Positions 38,088 to 45,526 of a stretch of 64,000 bases of DNA are shown here, piece after piece; positions within the stretch are counted from its first letter, which is position 1; each line of letters begins with the position of its first letter. Position numbers and translations under genes: made by a program. Source of the stretch: Paracoccaceae bacterium (GTDB lineage: Bacteria > Pseudomonadota > Alphaproteobacteria > Rhodobacterales > Rhodobacteraceae); NCBI GenBank assembly GCA_024742705.1, contig JANSXZ010000002.1, positions 62,001 through 126,000 of the forward strand, in the 5' to 3' direction. The notes under the pieces were generated by a model, which was not told the DNA's origin, did not search any database, and saw nothing but the letters and a program-made list of their open reading frames with translations.

Positions 38088-39539
38088 TCAACCGTGAAAG
38101 GCCGCCACGGTCTTTAGCGTGGAAAATCCGTACAGCGCCTCGAAACCCTTTTCGCGGCCATGGCCGGATTTTCCGACCCCGCCAAAGGGCAGCTCCACAC
38201 CGCCGCCCGCGCCATAGTTGTTGATGAACACCTGCCCCGACTTCAGCGCCCGCGCCAGCCGCATCTGGCGCGCGCCGTCGCGGGTCCAGACGCTGGCCAC
38301 AAGGCCGTAGTCCGTACCATTGGCGATGCGCAGGGCATCGGCCTCGTCGTCGAAGGGGATCAGCACCTGCACCGGGCCGAAGATCTCGTCACGCGCCAGC
38401 ACATGGTCATGCGGCACATCGGCAAACAGCGTGGGCAGCACATAGGCACCGGTTTCGGGCGCGTCGGGCATCAGCCGCCCGGTGGCGGCCACCGTCAGAT
38501 CCGCGCCCTGCGTCAGAAATCCTTCGACAATGGCCTTCTGGCGGGCCGAGATCAGCGGCCCCAGCCGCATGTCGGCAATGGCCGGGCCAACAGTCAGATC
38601 CGCGTAGGCGTCGGCCATGCCCGCGCGCACCCTGTCGTAGATCCCGCGTTGCACCAGGATCCGCGACGAGGCCGAACAGGTCTGGCCGGCGTTCTGCACG
38701 CCGGCGTTCACCAGAAACGGCAGCGCCGCCTCCAGATCGGCATCGTCGAACACCAGTTGCGGCGACTTGCCCCCCAGTTCCAGCGTCACCGGCACCACAT
38801 TGGCCGCCGCTGCCGCCTGCACCAGCGCGCCGGTGCGCACCGATCCGGTAAAGCTGATGTGATGCACGCCGGGATGCGCCGTCAGTGCCGCGCCCGCTTC
38901 CGCGCCCAAGCCCGGCACCACGTTCAGCGCCCCCGCCGGCAGCCCCGCCCCAACCGCGATATGCGCAAAGGCAAGCGCAGTCAGACAGGCCTCTTCGGCG
39001 GGTTTCAGAACCGCGGCGTTGCCCATCGCAAGCGCGGCGCCCACCGACCGGCCGATAATCTGCATCGGATAGTTCCAGGGCACGATATGGCCGGTCACCC
39101 CGTGCGGTTCGCGCAAGGTGTAAACGGTATAGCCCTCCAGGTAGGGGATGGTTTCACCGTGCAGCTTGTCGGCGGCGCCACCGTAGAACTCCATGTACCG
39201 CGCCAGGGCGACGGCATCGGCGCGCGCCTGGCTCAGCGGTTTGCCCACGTCGCGCGCCTCGATCGCCGCCAGCGCATCGGCCCGCTCCAGCACCGCCTGC
39301 CCGATCCGCGTGAGGATGCGGCCGCGTTCCAGCGCGGTCATCCGCCCCCAGGGCCCGTCCATCGCGGCCTGCGCGGCACCCACAGCCGCATCGATGTCGG
39401 CACCCCGGCCGCGCGCGATCCGCGCCAGGTGCGATCCGTCGGAAGGATCGGTCAGCGGCAGCGTCCCGCCATCCCGGGCCGGCACCCAATCGCCCCCGAT
39501 AAGGCACAGACCGGGATCGAACCACAGGATATCAGACAT
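38088..39539 (-). CDS. NAD(P)-dependent aldehyde dehydrogenase
   Basis: 483 aa ALDH superfamily enzyme. N156 (PWNYPM), K179 (LKPAEE), catalytic base E254 (LELGGKSP) and nucleophile C288 (GQTCSA) are all present, so it should be active. Substrate class not determined; similar enzymes oxidise betaine aldehyde or aminoaldehydes. The start overlaps the end of the upstream ABC ATPase by 8 nt, placing it in the transporter operon. Confidence 0.93.
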   Translation of the reverse strand: MSDILWFDPGLCLIGGDWVPARDGGTLPLTDPSDGSHLARIARGRGADIDAAVGAAQAAMDGPWGRMTALERGRILTRIGQAVLERADALAAIEARDVGKPLSQARADAVALARYMEFYGGAADKLHGETIPYLEGYTVYTLREPHGVTGHIVPWNYPMQIIGRSVGAALAMGNAAVLKPAEEACLTALAFAHIAVGAGLPAGALNVVPGLGAEAGAALTAHPGVHHISFTGSVRTGALVQAAAAANVVPVTLELGGKSPQLVFDDADLEAALPFLVNAGVQNAGQTCSASSRILVQRGIYDRVRAGMADAYADLTVGPAIADMRLGPLISARQKAIVEGFLTQGADLTVAATGRLMPDAPETGAYVLPTLFADVPHDHVLARDEIFGPVQVLIPFDDEADALRIANGTDYGLVASVWTRDGARQMRLARALKSGQVFINNYGAGGGVELPFGGVGKSGHGREKGFEALYGFSTLKTVAAFHG

Positions 39540-41142
39540 TCTCGGACCTCTTGAATTGCGCCGGATCCGGCAGCCGAGGGGCCGCCGCGATCAGGCTTTT
39601 GGTATAGGCATGGCGCGGTTCGGCGAAAACCCTTTCCGTCGGGCCTTCTTCGACGATCTCGCCGGCCTGCATCACCAGCACCCTGTCGGTGACCGACCGA
39701 ACCACCGACAGGTCGTGACTGATAAACAAATAGCTCAGATCGTACTGACGGCACAAAGCGGCCAGCAGATCCAGGATCTGCGCGCGCACCGAAACATCCA
39801 GCGCGCTGACCGCCTCGTCCAGCACGATCAGATCGGGCCGCACGATCAAGGCCCGTGCGATGGCGATGCGCTGGCGTTGCCCGCCCGAGAATTCGTGAAT
39901 GTATTTCCCCGCGTCCGCCGGCGTCAGGCCCACCGCCGTCAGCGCCGCGGCCACCGCTTCGGCGCGCGCCGCGCCGCGCGGCGGATCGGGCAACAGGTGG
40001 TAGGGTTCGGTGATCAGCCGGTCGACCCGGTGGCGGGGGTTGAAGCTGCCAAACGGATCCTGGAACACCACCTGCATCCGGCGACGCACCGCCAGATCGG
40101 GGCGCGTGCCCGCGAACACCGGCGCCCCGCCCAGCGTGATCGTCCCGGCCTGTACCGGTTCCAGCCCGAGGATCGCGCGGGTGAGCGTGGACTTGCCACA
40201 GCCCGATTCGCCCACCAGGCCCAGCCGCTCGCCCTTGTTCAGCACCAGGTTGACACCACGCACCGCATCGAACCGGCCGGGTTTGCGAAACGGCCCGCGA
40301 CGCGGCAAGGGATAGCTGCGCCAGACCCCGCGCAACTCCAGAAGCGGGACCGGCGGCGGCGGCGGCGGCAGATCCACCCGATGCGCCGAGGCCGCGAACA
40401 GCATCCGCGTGTAGGGGTGACGCATGTTTGCGATAAGGTCGGACGTCGGCCCTTGCTCGACAATCTCGCCCTTGCGCATAACGGCAATCCGGTCGGCCAT
40501 CTCGGCCACGACAGCCAGGTCGTGCGTGATCATCAGAAGGCCCATGCCGAATTCGGCCGCCAGCCCCTTCAGCAGCTTCAGGATCTGCGCCTGCGTGGTG
40601 ACATCAAGGGCGGTCGTCGGCTCATCGGCGATCAGAAGCCGCGGCCGCAGGGCAATCGCCATCGCGATGACGACGCGCTGGCGCTGCCCCCCCGAAAGCT
40701 CGTGCGGATAGCGGCCGGGCGGAAACCGTTCAGCCGGCAGCCCCACCCTCTCCAGCATGGCGCGTGCCGCCGCCATAGCGCCCGCCCGATCCATCGCCCG
40801 GTGGATCAGGATCGTTTCGGCAACCTGCGCGCCGATGGGCTTGACCGGGTTCAGCGCCGTCATCGGCTCCTGGAAAACCATGCCGATGTCCTTGCCGCGC
40901 ACACCGCACATCTGCGGTTCGGTCAGGCGCAGCAGGTCGCGCCCGCCCAGCCGCAACGCCCCGCTCACCGTTGCGCCCTGCGGCAACAGGCCCATCGTCG
41001 CCAGTGCGGTCATGGATTTTCCCGATCCGCTTTCGCCGGTCACGGCCACGGTTTCGCCCTGCGCCACCCGCAGGGTCACATCGCGCAGGATCGGCGTGCC
41101 GTGGATCGCCACACTCAGGCCGTCGATGTCCAGCAGGCTCAT
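39532..41142 (-). CDS. Peptide/nickel-type ABC transporter, fused double ATP-binding protein (DppD-DppF)
   Basis: 536 aa with two nucleotide-binding domains in one chain: first Walker A GESGSGKS (about residues 35-42) with LSGGQRQRVVIA, second GESGCGKS with FSGGQRQRIAIA. A hexaproline linker (VDLPPPPPPVPLLEL, about residues 255-269) joins them. Each half has its Walker B and oligopeptide-transporter C-terminal motif. ATGA overlap with the permease upstream. Powers uptake of a peptide-like substrate through the two permeases; no binding protein is encoded in the window. Confidence 0.93.
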   Translation of the reverse strand: MSLLDIDGLSVAIHGTPILRDVTLRVAQGETVAVTGESGSGKSMTALATMGLLPQGATVSGALRLGGRDLLRLTEPQMCGVRGKDIGMVFQEPMTALNPVKPIGAQVAETILIHRAMDRAGAMAAARAMLERVGLPAERFPPGRYPHELSGGQRQRVVIAMAIALRPRLLIADEPTTALDVTTQAQILKLLKGLAAEFGMGLLMITHDLAVVAEMADRIAVMRKGEIVEQGPTSDLIANMRHPYTRMLFAASAHRVDLPPPPPPVPLLELRGVWRSYPLPRRGPFRKPGRFDAVRGVNLVLNKGERLGLVGESGCGKSTLTRAILGLEPVQAGTITLGGAPVFAGTRPDLAVRRRMQVVFQDPFGSFNPRHRVDRLITEPYHLLPDPPRGAARAEAVAAALTAVGLTPADAGKYIHEFSGGQRQRIAIARALIVRPDLIVLDEAVSALDVSVRAQILDLLAALCRQYDLSYLFISHDLSVVRSVTDRVLVMQAGEIVEEGPTERVFAEPRHAYTKSLIAAAPRLPDPAQFKRSENV

Positions 41143-41954
41143 GCGCGCGCCACCCGCAGCCGCGGATCCAGCCAGTCGCGCAGACCGTCCCCCATGAGGT
41201 TCAGGCCCAGCACCGTCAGAACGATGGCACAGCCCGGCACCAGCGCCAGATGCGGCGCGAGCGCAACCATGGTCTGGGCATCGGCCAGCATTCGGCCCCA
41301 GCTGGGCAGGGGCGGCTGGGCGCCCAGCCCGACATAGCTCAGACCCGCTTCCGCAAGGATGCCCAGGCTGAACTGAATGGTGCCCTGGACGATCAGCAGG
41401 TTGGCGATGTTGGGCAGGATATGCTCGGCCGATATCCGCGCCGCCGACTTGCCACAGACCCGCGCCGCCATGATGAACTCGCGCTGCCACAACGCCATCG
41501 CCGCCCCGCGCGAGATCCGCGCGAAGACCGGAATGTTGAAGATGCCGATGGCCACGATGGCATTCACAGCGCCGGGCCCGAAAACGGCGGTGATCAGAAT
41601 GGCGATCACCAGCGACGGAAAGGCGAAGATCAGATCGTTGCCGCGCATGATCGTCTCGTCCAGAAGGCTGCCGCGCCGCGCCGCCGCCGCCAGCCCCAGC
41701 GGCACCCCCAGCACCATTCCGATGCTCACCGCCACCAGGGCCACGGCAATCGACGTGCGCGCGCCAACCATGATCATGCTCAGGATGTCGCGTCCGAAAT
41801 GATCGGTCCCCAGAAGGTGCCCGGCCCCCGGCGTCTGCAGACGGCCGGGAATGTTCAGCGCGCCGGGATCATGCGGCGTCCAGACAAACGACACCAGAGC
41901 CGCCGCAAGGAACGCCCCCGACAACACACCGCCCAGGACCAGGTTGCGGTTCAT
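41139..41954 (-). CDS. Peptide-type ABC transporter permease (DppC-like)
   Basis: 271 aa inner-membrane permease with six helices. The N-terminal GTDHFGRDILSMIMVGARTS block is typical of DppC/OppC permeases and the EAA-loop is ARVCGKSAARISAEHILPNI. ATG 41954 overlaps the DppB-like stop (ATGA). A much longer in-frame extension runs through the preceding gene and is rejected. Confidence 0.92.
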   Translation of the reverse strand: MNRNLVLGGVLSGAFLAAALVSFVWTPHDPGALNIPGRLQTPGAGHLLGTDHFGRDILSMIMVGARTSIAVALVAVSIGMVLGVPLGLAAAARRGSLLDETIMRGNDLIFAFPSLVIAILITAVFGPGAVNAIVAIGIFNIPVFARISRGAAMALWQREFIMAARVCGKSAARISAEHILPNIANLLIVQGTIQFSLGILAEAGLSYVGLGAQPPLPSWGRMLADAQTMVALAPHLALVPGCAIVLTVLGLNLMGDGLRDWLDPRLRVARA

Positions 41955-42898
41955 GTCCGCGACCTCAGACGCGGATCGACGGCGGCATAGGCCAGATCGA
42001 CCAGAAAGTTCACCATGATCACCGCGAACACCAGAAGCATCACAACCGACTCGACGACAATCAGGTCGCGCGCCGAAATCGCCTGGAACACCAGCCGCCC
42101 CAGTCCCGGCAGATAAAACACCTGCTCGATGATGATCGACCCCGCCAGAAGAAACGAAAACTGCAAACCGATGATCGTCAGCACCGGGATCATCGCATTG
42201 CGCAACGCATGGCGCCACAACGCCTGGCGCCGGCTCAGCCCCTTGGCACGCGCGCTGCGCATGAAATCCTCGCCCAGAATGTCCAGAAGCGACGATCGCA
42301 TCACCCGCGCCAGGATCGCCGCCTGCGGCAGCGCCAGCGACACCGCCGGCAAGGTCAGCGAATGAAGCCCCACCCAGGGTCCGTCGTCCCAACCGGCAAA
42401 TCCGCCGGCGTTGAACCACCGCAGATTGATCGCAAAGATCACAACCATCATCATCGCAAACCAGAAGTTCGGCACCGCCACACCCAGCTGCGTGGCACCC
42501 ATCACCGCCACGTCGCCCGCCCGCCCACGCCGCGCCGCCGCATAGATGCCCGCGGGAAAGGCGATCGCCGTGCTCAGCACCAACGCATAGAGCGCCAGCG
42601 GAAGCGACACCCACAGCCGGTCCGCGATCATCTGCGACACCGGCGTGCGGTAGGTATACGAGGTGCCGAAATCCCCGGTCAGCATCCCCGACACCCAAGC
42701 CAGGTAGCGCTCCCATTGCGGCACATCCAGCCCAAGTTCTGCGCGCAGCGCCGCCACCGTGTCCGGCTGCGCGTTGACCCCCAGCATGAACGAAGCCGGG
42801 TCGCCGGGCGCCACCTCGACCACCATGAATATCGCCATGCTGGCCACCACCAGGCTCACCGCAAGCGACACTAGACGTCTGAGAACATAGCCGATCAT
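41951..42898 (-). CDS. Peptide-type ABC transporter permease (DppB-like)
   Basis: 315 aa with six helices: the first helix starts at residue 3 (GYVLRRLVSLAVSLVVASM), followed by a periplasmic loop PGDPASFML..LGLDVPQWERY, and EAA-loop MRSARAKGLSRRQALWRHAL. It is the first gene of the operon; 161 bp of divergent DNA separates it from the deacetylase gene. I cannot identify a clear promoter in that gap and see no substrate-binding protein gene there. Confidence 0.92.
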   Translation of the reverse strand: MIGYVLRRLVSLAVSLVVASMAIFMVVEVAPGDPASFMLGVNAQPDTVAALRAELGLDVPQWERYLAWVSGMLTGDFGTSYTYRTPVSQMIADRLWVSLPLALYALVLSTAIAFPAGIYAAARRGRAGDVAVMGATQLGVAVPNFWFAMMMVVIFAINLRWFNAGGFAGWDDGPWVGLHSLTLPAVSLALPQAAILARVMRSSLLDILGEDFMRSARAKGLSRRQALWRHALRNAMIPVLTIIGLQFSFLLAGSIIIEQVFYLPGLGRLVFQAISARDLIVVESVVMLLVFAVIMVNFLVDLAYAAVDPRLRSRT

Positions 42899-43059
42899 CC
42901 CAGAACCCTATGGGCGGTGCGCGGCCGCGTCCAGAACTCTTGCGCGACCGCCGCGCCACTTCATCTTGCCGGATAAACTCCCGCCGGAGGCTCCCTCGAC
43001 CGCCACCGCCGCGACACTGCGGCCCTGGCGCCGCCGGCACGCCGCATTACCTTCGCGCC

Positions 43060-44178
43060 ATGGCCGACATCCCGCGCTTCATCGGATCCGAAATCTATCG
43101 CCATTCCACTTATGGCCGCTGGCACCCGCTGCGCGTGCCCCGCGTTTCCACGGTGATGGATCTCAGCCGCGCGCTCGGCTGGTTGCCGCGCGCGCAGTTC
43201 ATTGCGTCGCCGCGCGCCCGCCCGAAGGCGCTGCATCACTGGCACACGCCCGCCTATATCGCGGCACTGCAACGCGCCGAACGCCGCCAGACCGTAAGCG
43301 ATGCGGAACGCGCCCGTTTCGCCATAGGCACCGTGTCGAATCCGGTCTACCCCGAGGTGTTCCGTCGCCCCGCGACCGCGGCGGGCGGCTCGATCCTCGC
43401 CGGCGAACTGCTCGCCGCGCCGGGCGTCATATACAATCCCGCCGGCGGAACGCATCACGGGATGCCCGACCGCGCCAACGGGTTTTGCTATCTCAACGAT
43501 CCGGTGCTGGCGATGCTGTCGTTGCGCGCGCGCGGCGTGCGCCGCATCGCCTATGTCGACATCGACGCGCATCATCCCGATGGCGTCGAGGTCGGGTTTG
43601 CCGGCGATCCCGATTGCCTGATGATCTCGGTGCACGAAGACGGGCTCTGGCCGCGCACCGGCGCGCTCGGGGACGACGCCGGCGGCAATGCCTTCAACCT
43701 GCCTGTCGCGCCCGGCATGAACGACAGCGAAATGGCCTTTGTCCGCGACGTCCTGATCGGACCGCTGGTGGAATCCTTCCGCCCCGATGCCGTGGTGCTG
43801 CAATGCGGGGCGGATGCGGTTCTCGAGGATCCGCAGGCGCATCTGGCGCTGTCCAACAATGCCCATTGGGCGGTGGTTGCGGCGCTGCGGCCGCTGGCGC
43901 CGCGGTTCCTGGTGCTGGGCGGCGGCGGCTACAACCCCTGGTCGGTCGGGCGGCTCTGGACAGGGGTCTGGGCGACACTTCAGGGCCACGAAATCCCCGA
44001 CCGTCTGCCCGCCGAAGCCGAAACCGTCCTGCGCGCGCTGCGTTTCGATGGCAACAGCCGGGGGCGCAATCCGCCGGATCACTGGTTCACCACGCTGCGC
44101 GATGCCCCTCGCCCCGGACCGCTGGGCGATCAGTTGCGGCAGCGCGTCGCGCATCTGCTGCGCCGGGCATCCGCCTAG
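43060..44178 (+). CDS. Histone deacetylase/AcuC-family zinc amidohydrolase
   Basis: 372 aa arginase/deacetylase fold. Catalytic pair H132-H133 (GGTHHGM), zinc ligands D169 and H171 (DIDAHH) and D252 (QCGADAVLEDP), and Y-containing GGGGYN are in place. The usual HHGDG is HHPDG, a Gly-to-Pro change beside the metal site. Bacterial members deacetylate acetylpolyamines, acetoin-related or acyl-lysine substrates. ATG 43060 chosen because MADIPRFIGSEIYRHST is a typical N-terminus; the extension to 42910 is arginine/proline-rich and unlike protein. Divergent from the peptide-transporter operon. Confidence 0.88.
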   Translation: MADIPRFIGSEIYRHSTYGRWHPLRVPRVSTVMDLSRALGWLPRAQFIASPRARPKALHHWHTPAYIAALQRAERRQTVSDAERARFAIGTVSNPVYPEVFRRPATAAGGSILAGELLAAPGVIYNPAGGTHHGMPDRANGFCYLNDPVLAMLSLRARGVRRIAYVDIDAHHPDGVEVGFAGDPDCLMISVHEDGLWPRTGALGDDAGGNAFNLPVAPGMNDSEMAFVRDVLIGPLVESFRPDAVVLQCGADAVLEDPQAHLALSNNAHWAVVAALRPLAPRFLVLGGGGYNPWSVGRLWTGVWATLQGHEIPDRLPAEAETVLRALRFDGNSRGRNPPDHWFTTLRDAPRPGPLGDQLRQRVAHLLRRASA

Positions 44179-44206
44179 CCGAAGCCACCGGCCCGGCCGC
44201 GCGGCA

Positions 44207-45151
44207 TCAGCCCGCGTTGCGCGCGGCGCTGCCGGTCAGCGACAGGAACACATCCTCAAGATCGGGCTCTTCGGTCTTGACGTCGCGAATACCGATGCCC
44301 GCCGCCCGAACCATGTTCAGAACGTCGTCGGCGGTGGTCTGGCCGGTGCGATACTCCAGCGCGATCGCGCCGTCGCCGCGCCATGATGCCCGGATGCCAT
44401 CGGCCCCGGGCAATTCCGCAACCGGCGCCACCGGTTGGATCACCATCGTCTTCATGTCCAGCCGTCCCAGAAGGTTGGCGGTGCTGTCCTGCGCCACTTT
44501 GCGGCCCTGGTCGATGATGGCGATGCGGTCGCACATCTCCTCGGCCTCTTCCAGATAATGCGTGGTCAGGATGATCGTCATGCCCCTGGCGTTCAGCTTG
44601 CGGATGTTCTCCCACAGCATCTGCCGCAATTCGATATCCACCCCGGCGGTGGGTTCGTCCAGAACCAGGACATGCGGCCGGTGCACCAGCGCCTTGCCCA
44701 GCAACAGCCGTCGCCGCATCCCCCCGGACAGGGTGCGCGCATAGGCACCGGCCTTGTCGCTCAGGCCGATCATCGCGAGGATCTCGTCGCTGCGGCGTTG
44801 CGCTGCGGGCACCCCGTACAGCCCCGCCTGAACCTCGAGCGCGTCGCGTGGCGTAAAGAAGGGATCGAGGTTCAGCTCCTGCGGCATCACGCCGATGGCC
44901 GCGCGGCTCTGACGTGGATTGCGGTCCTGATCAAAGCCCCAGATCTCGACCTTGCCGGATGTCTTGGTGACCAGACCCGCCAGGATGTTGATCAGCGTCG
45001 ATTTGCCGGCGCCGTTCGGACCCAGAAGGCCAAAGACCGACCCACGCGGAATCGCCAGATCGACACCGTGCAGCGCGGTTTTGGCCGGGCTGCGGCCGCT
45101 GCCGCGATAGGTCTTGGTCAGTCCGGTCAGACGGATTGCATCTTCGCCCAT
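44207..45151 (-). CDS. ABC-2 type transporter ATP-binding protein (YadG-like)
   Basis: 314 aa ATPase: Walker A GPNGAGKS, signature LSGGMRRRLLLGKALVHRPH, Walker B VLVLDEPTAGVD and H-loop TTHYLEEAEEM. The C-terminal extension (about residues 235-314) resembles YadG/CcmA-type exporters. AAGGGG precedes ATG 45151. No membrane partner is next to it: downstream lies the convergent deacetylase gene, upstream the divergent zinc-finger gene, so the permease must be elsewhere. Confidence 0.9.
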   Translation of the reverse strand: MGEDAIRLTGLTKTYRGSGRSPAKTALHGVDLAIPRGSVFGLLGPNGAGKSTLINILAGLVTKTSGKVEIWGFDQDRNPRQSRAAIGVMPQELNLDPFFTPRDALEVQAGLYGVPAAQRRSDEILAMIGLSDKAGAYARTLSGGMRRRLLLGKALVHRPHVLVLDEPTAGVDIELRQMLWENIRKLNARGMTIILTTHYLEEAEEMCDRIAIIDQGRKVAQDSTANLLGRLDMKTMVIQPVAPVAELPGADGIRASWRGDGAIALEYRTGQTTADDVLNMVRAAGIGIRDVKTEEPDLEDVFLSLTGSAARNAG

Positions 45152-45240
45152 TTGCGCCCCTTGCCCCCGCATTGTGCTTGGCTCATAAACGCAGGTAACC
45201 CATGCCCGCCGGGGCGACAACCAGAAGGATTGCGCAGCCG

Positions 45241-45426
45241 ATGACCATTGAGGCCCCTGAAACCAAGATCGTCGAGTCGTTCCGGATCGCTTGCGACGGT
45301 GGTGAAGGCGCGTTGGGCCACCCCCGCGTCTGGTTGCAGATACCGCAAACCCGCGGCTGGGTCGAATGCGGCTATTGCGACTGCAAGTTCATCCACAAGG
45401 ATTTCGCCGGAACCTCCGGCAGCTGA
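45241..45426 (+). CDS. CHCC zinc-finger domain protein
   Basis: 61 aa. Pattern C30..H40..C55-x2-C58 ([24 protein letters not shown]) fits the zf-CHCC domain of mitochondrial NDUFS6 and its alphaproteobacterial relatives, which bind zinc and are linked to respiratory complex I assembly. ATG 45241 is chosen, 39 nt into a longer frame. Residue numbers are approximate. Confidence 0.82.
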   Translation: MTIEAPETKIVESFRIACDGGEGALGHPRVWLQIPQTRGWVECGYCDCKFIHKDFAGTSGS

Positions 45427-45526
45427 CAGGCGGCCGGAAAATCGGCCCGGCCACGGCAGCGCGGGTTCTGGACATGGCGCCGCCGGCGCGCCATGAACAG
45501 GCATCCGGCGCAGCAAGGAGACAGGC

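Noticed and set aside
40349..40369. GGC microsatellite
   Set aside because: It encodes the hexaproline linker of the fused ATPase and is coding sequence, not an independent repeat locus.
41955..43040. Long N-terminal extension of the DppC-like permease
   Set aside because: Runs through dppB in another frame; ATGA start at 41954 gives a standard permease.
45474..45494. Palindrome ATGGCGC...GCGCCAT before polA as terminator
   Set aside because: No T-run on either strand and it is short; kept only as a note.
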